Shown here one piece after another: positions 44,400 to 52,876 of a stretch of DNA of 64,000 bases (its first letter is position 1; each line of letters opens with the position of its first letter). The notes beneath the pieces are model-generated. The model made no database searches. It saw only the letters and a program-made list of their open reading frames with translations, and was not told the DNA's origin. The stretch is from Mycolicibacterium sp. BiH015 (GTDB lineage Bacteria > Actinomycetota > Actinomycetes > Mycobacteriales > Mycobacteriaceae), in contig NZ_JAQGCZ010000004.1 of assembly GCF_027706845.1 (NCBI RefSeq), positions 372,001 through 436,000 on the forward strand. The letters run 5' to 3'. Position numbers and translations under genes: made by a program.

Positions 44400-45542
44400 T
44401 CACGAGCCGAACAACCGCATCAGCGCCCGTCGGTCCACCTTGCCGATGCCGTGGCGGGGAAGTTCGGCGACGATGTGCAGTTCGCGCGGCGCAGCCGTGG
44501 ACGGCAGCGTCTCGGCGACGTGGGAACGCAACTCCGACAACGTGACTGACGATTCCGCGGTTACGACGACGGCGGCGGCCACCCGCTGTCCGAGTCGGTC
44601 GTCGGGCACCCCGAACACGGCGCACTCGGCAACGACGGGATGGGTGGCCAGAGCCGCCTCGACCACCCCTGGCATCACGGTGAGGCCCCCGGTGCTGATG
44701 GCGTCGTCTGCCCGTCCGACGACGTGCAGCACTCCGGCGTCGTCGACGACGCCGACGTCGTCGGTGCGGAACCAGCCGGGATCGCGGAACGGGTCGGGCG
44801 TGACGGGGTTGCGGTACCCGGCGGCGACGGTCGGGCCGCCCAACAAGATCCGCCCGTCGTCGTCGACCGCGACTTCGACCCCTCGTAGTGGGACGCCGTC
44901 ATACACGCAGCCGCCCGCGGTCTCGCTCATCCCGTACGTTCTGACCACGGAAACCCCTGCCGCCGAAGCCCTTTCGGCAACACCAGCGGGCATCGGACCG
45001 CCGCCGATCAGCACGGCGTCCAAGTCCGCCAGTGCCGCCGCGGCGCGCGAGTCCTTCAACGTCTTGTCCAGCTGGGCGGCCACCAGCGACGCGTAGCGGC
45101 GATCGCCGCCCATCCCCCCGATCGCGGAGACGAGATCCGCGGGATCGAAGGACGGGGCCACGGCCACCGGAGTCGTCCCTGCGACGACGCTGCGGACCAG
45201 CACCTGGAAGCCCGCCACGTGATAGGCGGGCAGTGCCAGCAGCCAGTGTCCGGGGCCGCCGAGCCGTTCGTGGGTCGCCTCGGCGCTGGCGAGCAGGGCC
45301 GCGGGGGTCAGCTGAGCCCCTTTCGGGGTGCCGGTGGTCCCCGAGGTCGACAGTACGGCGCCGACTCCGTCGGCGATCTCCTCACCGGCGCGTAAGGCAG
45401 TGGCCAACGCGGCGGCGTGATCGGGGTCCTCGCCCGGCACCGGGAGCACGCTGGCGCCGCCCGCGAGGACCTCGTCGATGACCGGCAGTCCCGCCAGTGC
45501 TGTTGCGCCCGAACCGAAGCCGACGGCGCGCAGGATGGCTAT
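44400..45542 (-). CDS. menE: O-succinylbenzoate-CoA ligase (menaquinone synthesis), non-canonical start
   Basis: The ANL ligase activates OSB to OSB-CoA for MenB. The P-loop STSGTTGTPKGA, RTYGMSETAGG and TDDVGVVDD motifs and Lys in GIGKVDRRAL are seen. From GTG 45449 the protein is 349 aa, but the same frame carries homologous-looking sequence (ILRAVGFGSG, LPVIDEVLAGG) upstream to 45542, where no ATG/GTG/TTG exists. A GGAGGA site is six bases before an ATA that overlaps the preceding stop as ATAG, mirroring the ATGA overlaps elsewhere. I mark the CDS from this ATA (380 aa); the short form from GTG 45449 is the alternative. Confidence 0.85.
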   Translation of the reverse strand: MAILRAVGFGSGATALAGLPVIDEVLAGGASVLPVPGEDPDHAAALATALRAGEEIADGVGAVLSTSGTTGTPKGAQLTPAALLASAEATHERLGGPGHWLLALPAYHVAGFQVLVRSVVAGTTPVAVAPSFDPADLVSAIGGMGGDRRYASLVAAQLDKTLKDSRAAAALADLDAVLIGGGPMPAGVAERASAAGVSVVRTYGMSETAGGCVYDGVPLRGVEVAVDDDGRILLGGPTVAAGYRNPVTPDPFRDPGWFRTDDVGVVDDAGVLHVVGRADDAISTGGLTVMPGVVEAALATHPVVAECAVFGVPDDRLGQRVAAAVVVTAESSVTLSELRSHVAETLPSTAAPRELHIVAELPRHGIGKVDRRALMRLFGS

Positions 45543-45859
45543 TGCTCGTCCTCCGCCTCGTGTGGATCGTCGAGGGGCCAGCCTTGCGCGGCCAGGCGCA
45601 CCCGAACCCGCTCGATGTCCTCGGGCGAGGGCAACTCGTCGGTGATCTGGGTGATGAGCACCCCGATGTCGGCGGTGTCGACGTCGGGCGATCCGGGGAG
45701 TTCGGCGCGCGCTCTCAGCTCCACGACGACGGCTTTGACTTCCTCGTCGGTGAGGCGGCGGCGCAGCAGCGCCAGGAGCGGGACGCGGTCGGGTCCCGGC
45801 ACGCCCTCCGGATATCCGGCGACGATCCAGTTCACGATCCTTGCGAGAAACCTCGTCAC
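45539..45859 (-). CDS. DUF3349 protein, copy 1 (Rv0543c homologue)
   Basis: The 106-aa helical protein contains IVNWIVAGYPEGVPGPDRV at the N-terminus and DELPSPEDIERVRVRLAAQG with WPLDD at the end, the DUF3349 signature. GTG 45859 is preferred over GTG 45874. Upstream of and overlapping menE. A second copy lies at 47645-47956. Function unknown. Confidence 0.8.
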   Translation of the reverse strand: MTRFLARIVNWIVAGYPEGVPGPDRVPLLALLRRRLTDEEVKAVVVELRARAELPGSPDVDTADIGVLITQITDELPSPEDIERVRVRLAAQGWPLDDPHEAEDEQ

Positions 45860-45917
45860 GCGCTCACTCCCCACGGAGGCGTCGACTGCCCCGAACAGTT
45901 GATCTTAATCGCGTGCC

Positions 45918-45986
45918 TCACTGGGAACTTGCTGTGAACTGGTGTTGGCCAACGATGGACCCGTTGCGAATGAACATCCGATGAAC
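45918..45986 (-). promoter_or_regulatory. Two PHO-box-like direct repeats (RegX3/PhoP-type) between DUF3349-menE and pitA
   Basis: Read on the minus strand, GTTCACAGCAA then GTTCCCAGTGA (45918-45939), and GTTCATCGGAT then GTTCATTCGCA (45965-45986), are direct repeats of GTTCAnn with an exact 11-bp period. This is the layout of actinobacterial PHO boxes bound by RegX3/PhoP in phosphate starvation. They lie in the 222-bp region between divergent menE-side and pitA genes, the latter a phosphate transporter, which fits. No experiment supports it here. Confidence 0.6.
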
Positions 45987-46081
45987 AGCTGCGTCTGATC
46001 AGGAGAAACAGCACGTCGCAGCCAATCTCGACACTCCGGATAATTCGGCGATTCAGTTAGCCAGGCCGCAGAATGATCGCC

Positions 46082-47329
46082 ATGAGCGCAGAGCTGATCA
46101 TCCTGGTGCTGTTGATAGCCACAGCACTGGCTTTCGACTTCACCAACGGGTTCCACGACACCGGGAACGCGATGGCGACGTCGATCGCCACGGGTGCCCT
46201 CAAACCCAAGACGGCGGTTCTGCTGGCGGGTGTCCTGAACCTCGTCGGGGCCTTCCTCTCCGTCGAGGTCGCGGTGACGGTGACGACCTCGGTGCTCAAG
46301 GTGCAGGACAGCAAGTCCGGTGAACTTCTGCCCGGCATCGACGCCTCGATGGGTCTGACGATCATCTTCGCGGGCCTCATCGGCGGCATCCTGTGGAACC
46401 TGCTGACATGGCTTTTCGGCATCCCGTCCAGCTCGTCGCACGCCCTCTTCGGTGGCCTGATCGGTGCGGGACTGGCAGCACTGGGCACCTCGGGCGTCAA
46501 CTGGTCCGGCGTCACCCAGAAGGTGCTCATCCCGGCCGTCGCCGCCCCCGTCATCGCGTGCCTGGTCGCCGCCTGCGGCACCTGGATGGTCTACGCCATC
46601 ACCAAGAGGGTTGCCGAGAAGCGCCGCCGTGAAGGCTTCCGCTGGGGTCAGATCGCCACCGCATCCCTGGTCGCGCTGTCGCACGGCACCAACGATGCCC
46701 AGAAGACGATGGGCGTGATCGCGCTCGCGCTCATCACCACCGGCCACCTGACCGGGGACGTAAAGGAGCAGGGGCTGCCGTTCTGGATCATCTTCAGCTG
46801 CGCGGTCGCCATCGGCCTCGGCACCTACCTCGGCGGCTGGCGCGTGATCCGCACCCTGGGCAAGGGGCTCGTCGAGATCGAGTCGCCCCAGGGTTTCGCC
46901 GCCGAAGCCTCCTCGGCCGCAATCATTCTCAGCTCCAGCGCCGCCGGCATGGCGCTGTCGACCACGCACGTCGCCACCGGCTCGATCCTCGGCAGCGGCG
47001 TCGGCAAGCCCGGTGCCGAGGTGCGCTGGGCGGTCGCGGGCCGGATGGCCGTCGCCTGGCTGATCACGCTGCCGGCCGCCGGTCTGGTCGGCGCACTCTC
47101 GTACTGGCTGTCCCACGGCGTGGAGTCGGTGACGGACACCGCCCTGGCCGGCGACGGGCTGATCTTCCTCATCCTGGTCGGCCTCTCGGGCTACATGTGG
47201 TGGCGCGCCCAGCAGCAGAAGGTCGACCACAACAACGTCAACGCCGACTGGGACTCCTCGACGAACTCCGTGGTGCCCGCGGAGCTGCGCGAGGCGACCG
47301 TCGCACCCAAGCCGTCCGCCACGGTCTGA
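46082..47329 (+). CDS. pitA: Low-affinity inorganic phosphate transporter PitA
   Basis: The 415-aa Pit-family protein has two homologous halves with signatures ALAFDFTNGFHDTGNAMAT (near 20) and LSHGTNDAQKTMGVIALAL (near 210), and about eleven helices. It imports metal-phosphate with H+. ATG 46082 matches the length before FDFTNG in other mycobacterial PitA; ATG 46073 is possible. It is followed by an Rv0544c-like gene and a DUF3349 gene. Confidence 0.93.
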   Translation: MSAELIILVLLIATALAFDFTNGFHDTGNAMATSIATGALKPKTAVLLAGVLNLVGAFLSVEVAVTVTTSVLKVQDSKSGELLPGIDASMGLTIIFAGLIGGILWNLLTWLFGIPSSSSHALFGGLIGAGLAALGTSGVNWSGVTQKVLIPAVAAPVIACLVAACGTWMVYAITKRVAEKRRREGFRWGQIATASLVALSHGTNDAQKTMGVIALALITTGHLTGDVKEQGLPFWIIFSCAVAIGLGTYLGGWRVIRTLGKGLVEIESPQGFAAEASSAAIILSSSAAGMALSTTHVATGSILGSGVGKPGAEVRWAVAGRMAVAWLITLPAAGLVGALSYWLSHGVESVTDTALAGDGLIFLILVGLSGYMWWRAQQQKVDHNNVNADWDSSTNSVVPAELREATVAPKPSATV

Positions 47330-47345
47330 CCCGAAGGAACTGACG

Positions 47346-47633
47346 ATGGTTTATCTGGAGAGCATCCTCAAAGTGCTCGGTATCGGCCTGCTGCTCGGCG
47401 CGGGCCTGCCGGCGGTCTTCGCGCTCGGTCTGGTCGCGTACTCCCGGGGCGCAGGCAGCGACGGTATCGACGGTGCGGCGGCCGTCGCCCCGAATCCCGC
47501 GGTCAAATTCCTCGGCGTGGCCTTGTTCGTGTTCGTCGGATGGGTGATCCTCACCGCGGTTCTGTGGATCACGCGGGCGACGATCATCCACCACTTCGGC
47601 ATCGACCTGTTCCCGTTCCTTCCCAAGAAGTGA
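47346..47633 (+). CDS. Two-helix membrane protein (Rv0544c homologue)
   Basis: The 95-aa protein has helices VLGIGLLLGAGLPAVFALGL (near 10) and VKFLGVALFVFVGWVILTAV (near 55) and a basic end (FPFLPKK). An AAGGAA site precedes the ATG. It lies 16 bp after pitA in the same order as Rv0544c beside Rv0545c. Function unknown; possibly an accessory of PitA. Confidence 0.75.
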   Translation: MVYLESILKVLGIGLLLGAGLPAVFALGLVAYSRGAGSDGIDGAAAVAPNPAVKFLGVALFVFVGWVILTAVLWITRATIIHHFGIDLFPFLPKK

Positions 47634-47644
47634 GTGACGCACGC

Positions 47645-47956
47645 ATGGCTGAGAACGACTCCCCGAACGCGTTCGACAGAATCCTCGGCTGGCTGCACCA
47701 GGGTTACCCGCACGGTGTTCCGCAGACCGACTACTTCGCACTGCTGGCACTGCTGGCCCGCACGCTCACCGAGGACGAGGTCGTCAAGGTCGCGCAGCTC
47801 GTGCTGAAAGGCAACGACTCCGACAGCGTGACGGCCGAGGAGATCCGCGCCGCGATCCACCTGGTCACCGACAAGGAGCCCAATCCCGAGGAGATGCACC
47901 AGGTCGCGGCGCGCCTGGCGTCCGTGGGCTGGCCGCTGGCGGCTCCCGCAAGCTAG
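47645..47956 (+). CDS. DUF3349 protein, copy 2
   Basis: The 103-aa protein has the same pattern as the copy at 45539: ILGWLHQGYPHGVPQTDYF, a Glu-rich middle and VAARLASVGWPLAAPAS. The two copies flank pitA in opposite orientations. Its stop overlaps the convergent stop of the glyoxalase gene (CTAG shared). Function unknown. Confidence 0.8.
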   Translation: MAENDSPNAFDRILGWLHQGYPHGVPQTDYFALLALLARTLTEDEVVKVAQLVLKGNDSDSVTAEEIRAAIHLVTDKEPNPEEMHQVAARLASVGWPLAAPAS

Positions 47957-48339
47957 CCGCGGGTATCCCGTCGCAGCGGGTGATCCTCGGGCACCTCGAC
48001 GAAGATCAGCGTGACGCCGTCGGGGTCGGCGACGTGCATCTCGTGCAGGCCCCACGGCTCGCGCCGCGCCTCGCGCGTGATCTCGACGCCGCGGCCCTGC
48101 AGCTCGTCCTGGGTCGCGGCGAGGTCGCGCACCTGCAGCCACAGCGCCCCGGGGAACGGCGGCGCTCCGTCGGCAGGGCCGCCGTGGCCGGCGATCTCGA
48201 CCAGCGACTGGCCGGCATAGAACACCGTGCCGCCGCTGTACTCCCTGGCGATGGCGAGCCCGATGCCGTCGCGGTAGAACGCGACCGACCGTTCATAGAC
48301 CTTCGGACGGAACAACACCCGGCTCGCCAGGATCTCCAT
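47953..48339 (-). CDS. Glyoxalase/bleomycin-resistance (VOC) family protein (Rv0546c homologue)
   Basis: The 128-aa VOC fold shows RSVAFYRDGIGLAIAREYSG, WLQVRDLAATQDELQ and a metal-ligand-like HVADPDGVTLIFVE near the end. ATG 48339 gives the 128-residue length of Rv0546c; GTG 48357 is the alternative. No specific substrate. Convergent and overlapping with the DUF3349 gene. Confidence 0.82.
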   Translation of the reverse strand: MEILASRVLFRPKVYERSVAFYRDGIGLAIAREYSGGTVFYAGQSLVEIAGHGGPADGAPPFPGALWLQVRDLAATQDELQGRGVEITREARREPWGLHEMHVADPDGVTLIFVEVPEDHPLRRDTRG

Positions 48340-48362
48340 GGGTGATGTGTCTACCACGCTCG

Positions 48363-49898
48363 TCAGCCGATGGGACGGTCCCTACCTGCCCAGTGCGGTT
48401 CGCGCAGTGTGCGTTTAAGAATCTTGCCGCTCGGGTTGCGCGGCAGCGCATCGACGAAGTCGACGGATTTGGGGAGCTTGAAGCCTGCGAGCCGGCTGCG
48501 CGCGAACGAGATCAGCGCGGCCTCGGTGGGCGCGGTGCCGCGGGCCGCGACGACGACCGCCTTCACCGCCTCGCCCCATCGGCCGTCGGGCACCCCGATG
48601 ACGGCCACATCGGCGACGTCCGGGTGGGTCATCAGGACGTTCTCGACTTCGGCGGGGTACACGTTCTCACCGCCGGACACGATCATGTCCTTGAGTCGGT
48701 CGTGCAGGTAGAGGTACCCCTCGGCGTCGAGGTATCCGGCGTCGCCGGTCTTGAGCCAGCCGTCGGGGGTGAGGGTGGCCGCCGTCGCGTCCGGATTGTT
48801 CCAGTATCCGAGCATGTTCTGGTCCGACTTGGTGCACACTTCGCCGACGATGCCGGACGGCGCATCGGCACCGCTGCCGTCGACGATGCGAATCAGCACC
48901 CACGGGTAGGGCTTTCCGCAGGATCGCAGCAACTCCGGCACGTGGTCTGCTCCGTCGAGTTGGGTGATCGAGCCCGTCGTCTCGGTCATCCCATAGACCT
49001 GCGCGAAGATCCCACCGAAGCGTCGCATCCCACGGACCAGGACATCGTCGCTGATGGGCGATGCTCCGTAGACGATCACCCGCAGACCTGAGAAGTCGAC
49101 GTCGTCGAGACCCGGTGTGTCGAGCAGGAATTGGATCACCGCGGGCACGAGCAGCATGTTGGTGATGCCGTGTCGGGTGATCGCTTCGAGGATCGCGTGC
49201 GGGTCGACCTCGCGCAGCACCACTGTCGTCGCGCCCTGCCAGAGCCCGGCCAGCGCCCATCCGAAGCCGGCCATGTGGAACAGCGGCATCACCGCGAGGC
49301 TGACCGATTCCGCGTCGAACTTCCACGGCCCGGCTACACCGCCGGTCTTGCACAGAAAGTTGGTGTTGCTGAGCATGACGCCTTTGGGCAGCCCGGTGGT
49401 TCCCGAGGTGTACATCAGCATCACCAGATCGTCGGGACCCGTGACCACGCCGGGGTCCACGGCGGGATGTTCGGCGACCCAGCGATCGAATTCCGGCCAC
49501 CGGGAGTGGTTTCCGATGACGACGATGGTTGCGTCCAGCTCACGCTCGATCGCTTCGAGGTGTCCGACGAACTCCTGCCCGACCACCACGACCGAGGCTC
49601 CCGAGTCGGCGATGACGTGGCGCATCTCGGGCGGGGCCAGCCGCCAGTTGACCGGCACGCCGACAGCGCCGAGTTTGGCCAAAGCGAAGGTGACGTCGAA
49701 GAATTCGACGCCGTTGCGCTCGACGAACGCGACCCGGTCGCCGACTCCCACCCCGGCGCCCGCGAATGCCTGTGCGGCACGGTTGGTGCGGTCGTCGAGC
49801 TCGGCGTAGCTGATCGCCGCATCGCCGACGATCAACGCATGTGCGTCCGGCCGCTCGCGGCCGTGTCGGCGTACGACGTCGGCAAGGTTGCAGAACAA
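48363..49898 (-). CDS. AMP-dependent acyl-CoA synthetase (FadD-type)
   Basis: The 511-aa ANL enzyme has YTSGTTGLPKGVMLSN (ATP loop, near 160), YGMTETTGSI, GDAGYLDAEGYLYLHDRLKD (20 residues) and the catalytic Lys in NPSGKILKRTL. It activates a carboxylic acid, probably a fatty acid, with ATP. TTG start, six bp after the SDR gene. The adjacent SDR and fadD suggest lipid metabolism. Confidence 0.9.
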   Translation of the reverse strand: MFCNLADVVRRHGRERPDAHALIVGDAAISYAELDDRTNRAAQAFAGAGVGVGDRVAFVERNGVEFFDVTFALAKLGAVGVPVNWRLAPPEMRHVIADSGASVVVVGQEFVGHLEAIERELDATIVVIGNHSRWPEFDRWVAEHPAVDPGVVTGPDDLVMLMYTSGTTGLPKGVMLSNTNFLCKTGGVAGPWKFDAESVSLAVMPLFHMAGFGWALAGLWQGATTVVLREVDPHAILEAITRHGITNMLLVPAVIQFLLDTPGLDDVDFSGLRVIVYGASPISDDVLVRGMRRFGGIFAQVYGMTETTGSITQLDGADHVPELLRSCGKPYPWVLIRIVDGSGADAPSGIVGEVCTKSDQNMLGYWNNPDATAATLTPDGWLKTGDAGYLDAEGYLYLHDRLKDMIVSGGENVYPAEVENVLMTHPDVADVAVIGVPDGRWGEAVKAVVVAARGTAPTEAALISFARSRLAGFKLPKSVDFVDALPRNPSGKILKRTLREPHWAGRDRPIG

Positions 49899-49904
49899 CG
49901 CTTT

Positions 49905-50789
49905 TCAGTCCTTGGGCTGCATGCGCTGGCGTCTCATGATCAGGTCGACGGCGGCGGGCGCAATGCTGTTGACCGCGTGTGCGGTGACTGCGATGCGCGG
50001 CGCGATGCTGACGGGCCGGTGTCGCGCGGCGGTGATGATCCAGCCTGCGGCCTCGTCGGCCGACAGTCCGGGCAGGCCGTCGTAGGCCCGCGTCGGGGCG
50101 ATCATGGGTGTCTTGACCAAGGGGTAGTACAGCGTCGTCGAATTGACACCGCGGTCGGCCCATTCGGTTTCGATGATGCGGCTGATCGACGACAGTGCTG
50201 CCTTCGAAGCGTTGTAGACGCCGAACAGTGGTGGGCTTTCGGTCTTCACGCCCCAGGTCGAGACGTTGATGATGTGCCCGTCGCCGCGCTCGAGCATGCC
50301 GGGGGCAAGGCCGCGGATCAGTCGCAGCGGGCCGTAGTAGTTCAGCACCATCGTGCGTTCGACGTCGTGCCAGCGGTCGAGGGACTGCTCCAGCGGTCGC
50401 CGGATCGAGCGCCCGGCGTTGTTCACCAGGATGTCGACACCACCGAGTTCCTTGTCGACAATGGCGACGAGCTCGTCGACGGCGTCGAGGTCGGACAGAT
50501 CGCAGGCGTGGGCGCTTGCCTGGCCGCCGGCGTCGGTGATCCGGGTGACGAGCTCGTCGAGAAGCTCTTGGCGGCGCGCGACCGCAACGACGATGGCGCC
50601 TCGGCGGGCCAGCTTCTCCGCGGCGGCTTCGCCGATGCCCGAGGAGGCACCGGTGAGCAGCACACGTTTACCTTTGAGCGCGAAGGTCTCGCGGTTCGGG
50701 CGGTTCAAGAGCTCGGGCAGGATCGGCGGCCGCATGCTGGTCAGCACGACCTGCTCGGCCAGCCGCCGCAGCGGGTTCCTACTACTCAC
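49905..50789 (-). CDS. Short-chain dehydrogenase/reductase (Rv0547c homologue)
   Basis: The 294-aa SDR has TGASSGIGEAAAEKL (cofactor loop), NNAGRSIRRP, Ser in INVSTWGVKTE and YNASKAALS (Tyr/Lys). The first ~45 residues precede the Rossmann start as in Rv0547c (294 aa). GTG 50789 chosen; the longer frame enters the palindrome. Likely oxidoreduction of a lipid or steroid. Confidence 0.9.
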   Translation of the reverse strand: MSSRNPLRRLAEQVVLTSMRPPILPELLNRPNRETFALKGKRVLLTGASSGIGEAAAEKLARRGAIVVAVARRQELLDELVTRITDAGGQASAHACDLSDLDAVDELVAIVDKELGGVDILVNNAGRSIRRPLEQSLDRWHDVERTMVLNYYGPLRLIRGLAPGMLERGDGHIINVSTWGVKTESPPLFGVYNASKAALSSISRIIETEWADRGVNSTTLYYPLVKTPMIAPTRAYDGLPGLSADEAAGWIITAARHRPVSIAPRIAVTAHAVNSIAPAAVDLIMRRQRMQPKD

Positions 50790-50810
50790 GACTAGCGAGT
50801 CTAGGTTTCC

Positions 50811-50871
50811 GCCGGAATTGCATTCCAGCAGGCCCGCACTCGCAGAAGCGCTGCTGGAATGCAATTCCGGC
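50811..50871. repeat. Intergenic palindrome, family A copy 2
   Basis: Perfect 21-base arms (50811-50831 and 50851-50871) with a 19-nt loop, six bases beyond the end of the SDR gene at 50877-51863. The arm core is identical in sequence to copy 1 between hemD and hemB, 43 kb away, including the nested GGAATTGCATTCC. Confidence 0.9.
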
Positions 50872-50876
50872 GAGGC

Positions 50877-51863
50877 CTAGGCGAGGAGTTTCTCGCTGAG
50901 CTCCCAGAGGCGCTGCGCGGACTCCGGGTTCACGGCGTATCCGGTGACGCCCGGCGTCGTCTCGAGCGGACCGCCACCCATGTCGATGGTGATGGGCGTG
51001 GCGTCGGCCTCCAGCGGGGAGACGTCGTTGTTGGCGAGGTAGACCCCGCCGATGTCGGCGAGCAACGGGCTGGTCGCGGCGAACACCTGCGTCGACGCTC
51101 CCTGCTGTGGGGTTTTCATGTCGCGGTCGGGGTCGATGATCGGCTGGTCGTTGTCGTCGATCAGTCCCATCGCCCGCCAGTCTTCGAGGGTGAACGCCGA
51201 ACCCAGATTCGTCGACACGATGCCACCGGGGTGCAGTGCGTAACCGCGGATACCGTCGCCACTCCACCGCCGGTCGAGCTCCACAGCGAACAGCACGTTG
51301 GCCGTCTTGGACTGGCCGTAGGCCGTGATGCCGTCGTAGTCCGTCTCGAAATGCGGGTCATCCCAGCGGATGTCGGACAGGTGGTGGCCCCAGGACGACA
51401 CCTCGACCACCCGGGCGCCGTTGGCGGCCCGCAGCGCAGGCAGGAGTCCGTTGGTCAGCTGGAAGTGGCCGAGGTGGTTGGTCGCGAACTGGGCTTCGTA
51501 CCCCCGCGCATCGCGGGTCAGATCGCCGCCCATGATGCCGGCGTTGTTGATCAGGATGTGCAGCGCGGTGTCGCCGTAGCCGTCGACGAACCGCTCGACG
51601 GACGCGGGATCGATCAGATCGAGCTGCGCGACCCGCACACGGTCGAGGTCTGCCACGGCGGAAGCGGCGGTGTCGGGATTACGGCTGGCGACCACGACGT
51701 TGGCACCGGCGTGGGACAAGGCGCGGGTCGTCTCGAGACCGAGGCCCACGTGGCCGGCGGTGACGACCGCGTTGCGACCCGTCAGATCGATGCCGGCGAG
51801 CACGTCCGTTGCGGTGTCGGCGGCGGTGAAGCCGGATCCGATGGGGTGTTGTTTGTTGGTCAT
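50877..51863 (-). CDS. Short-chain dehydrogenase (protochlorophyllide-reductase-like) with altered glycine motif
   Basis: The 328-aa SDR has NNAGIMGGD, VEVSSWGHHLSD and YGQSKTANVLF, but the cofactor loop reads VTAGHVGLGLETT, where Ala replaces the usual first Gly of TGxxxGxG. The other two glycines are kept, so binding is probably retained. ATG 51863. Divergent from an AraC regulator that probably controls it. Confidence 0.88.
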   Translation of the reverse strand: MTNKQHPIGSGFTAADTATDVLAGIDLTGRNAVVTAGHVGLGLETTRALSHAGANVVVASRNPDTAASAVADLDRVRVAQLDLIDPASVERFVDGYGDTALHILINNAGIMGGDLTRDARGYEAQFATNHLGHFQLTNGLLPALRAANGARVVEVSSWGHHLSDIRWDDPHFETDYDGITAYGQSKTANVLFAVELDRRWSGDGIRGYALHPGGIVSTNLGSAFTLEDWRAMGLIDDNDQPIIDPDRDMKTPQQGASTQVFAATSPLLADIGGVYLANNDVSPLEADATPITIDMGGGPLETTPGVTGYAVNPESAQRLWELSEKLLA

Positions 51864-51901
51864 GAGACCACTCTGCGACGCCGGGACCGTACGTTGAATG
51901 G

Positions 51902-51930
51902 TTGAAAGTTCGAAAAATATGCGTGATAGT
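51902..51930 (+). promoter_or_regulatory. SigA-type promoter inside the longest AraC frame
   Basis: TTGAAA (51902-51907), 17 bp, then GATAGT (51925-51930): close to the mycobacterial primary-sigma pattern. Transcription would begin near 51937, where ATGATG occurs, giving a leaderless mRNA. This supports a start for the AraC protein downstream of ATG 51898. Confidence 0.5.
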
Positions 51931-51936
51931 ACGGAG

Positions 51937-52854
51937 ATGATGCGAGACCAGCTCTCGGACGTCTTCGACCTCATCCAGGTGCGGGGGATGGTCTCCGGCG
52001 GGTTCTCCGTGCGTGGCGACTGGTATTGCGAGTTCGCACTCCACGATCCGCTCAAGATGATCGCGGTGGTGTGCGGACATGTGCGGCTGACCACGGACGG
52101 CCACGGTCCCATCGAACTGGGTCCCGGTGACGTCGCAATCCTCAACCACCGCAGCCACCTGCTGCTCGAAGGTGGGCCCGGGTCGTCGATGCCGGTGAAG
52201 CTCGACGCGGAGGCCTCCGGAGAGGACTTCGTGCGGGTCGACGACGCCGGATGCGGTGCGGCCGACGTCATCGTCGGCGGACACGTCGACGTCAATCCGA
52301 TCGGTGAGGCGCTGCTGGCGCAGGCACTGCCACCGGTCGGGCATGTGCGCGCCTCGGCCGACGAAGCCACCAACCTGCACGCGATTCTCAACCGCGTGCT
52401 CGACGAGGTGACCGGCAACAGGGTGGGGTCGGCCTTCGCGATCCAGCAGCAGGGGCAGTTGCTACTCCTCGAGGTGCTGCGCGCCTACCTGGCGCAATCC
52501 GACGATCTGCCGCCCGGCTGGCTTCGACTGCTCACCGACGAGCGCCTGCGTCCCGCCGTCGCCGCGATGCACGACGAGCCCGGAAAGCCTTGGCGACTGG
52601 ACGAACTGGCACGGACGGCGGCGATGTCACGCACGTCGTTCGCCGAGCGTTTCCGCACCGTCGCCGGAGTGCCGCCGCTGGCCTACCTCAACGCCTGGCG
52701 TATGCAACTGGCTCGTCATGCGTTGCGCAACAACGACACTCGGGTCGGTACGTTGGCCTTCCGTCTCGGCTACACCTCGGAGAGTGCGTTCAGCAATGCG
52801 TTCAAACGTGAGGTCGGGCTGTCGCCGATGCGCTACCGTGCCTCGGTCCAGTGA
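51937..52854 (+). CDS. AraC-family transcriptional regulator with cupin domain
   Basis: The 305-aa protein has an N-terminal cupin (DLIQVRGMVSGGFSVRGDW) and a C-terminal AraC HTH pair (LDELARTAAMSRTSFAERF; VGTLAFRLGYTSESAFSNAF, FKREVG). ATG 51937/51940 is chosen on promoter evidence; ATG 51898 adds 13 residues. Divergent from the SDR gene, with which it probably forms a regulated pair. Confidence 0.9.
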   Translation: MMRDQLSDVFDLIQVRGMVSGGFSVRGDWYCEFALHDPLKMIAVVCGHVRLTTDGHGPIELGPGDVAILNHRSHLLLEGGPGSSMPVKLDAEASGEDFVRVDDAGCGAADVIVGGHVDVNPIGEALLAQALPPVGHVRASADEATNLHAILNRVLDEVTGNRVGSAFAIQQQGQLLLLEVLRAYLAQSDDLPPGWLRLLTDERLRPAVAAMHDEPGKPWRLDELARTAAMSRTSFAERFRTVAGVPPLAYLNAWRMQLARHALRNNDTRVGTLAFRLGYTSESAFSNAFKREVGLSPMRYRASVQ

Positions 52855-52876
52855 TCCGACGTGATGCCCGAATCGC

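Noticed and set aside
49131-50795. 554-codon plus-strand frame
   Set aside because: Antisense to the acyl-CoA ligase and SDR genes; charged low-complexity translation without any motif.
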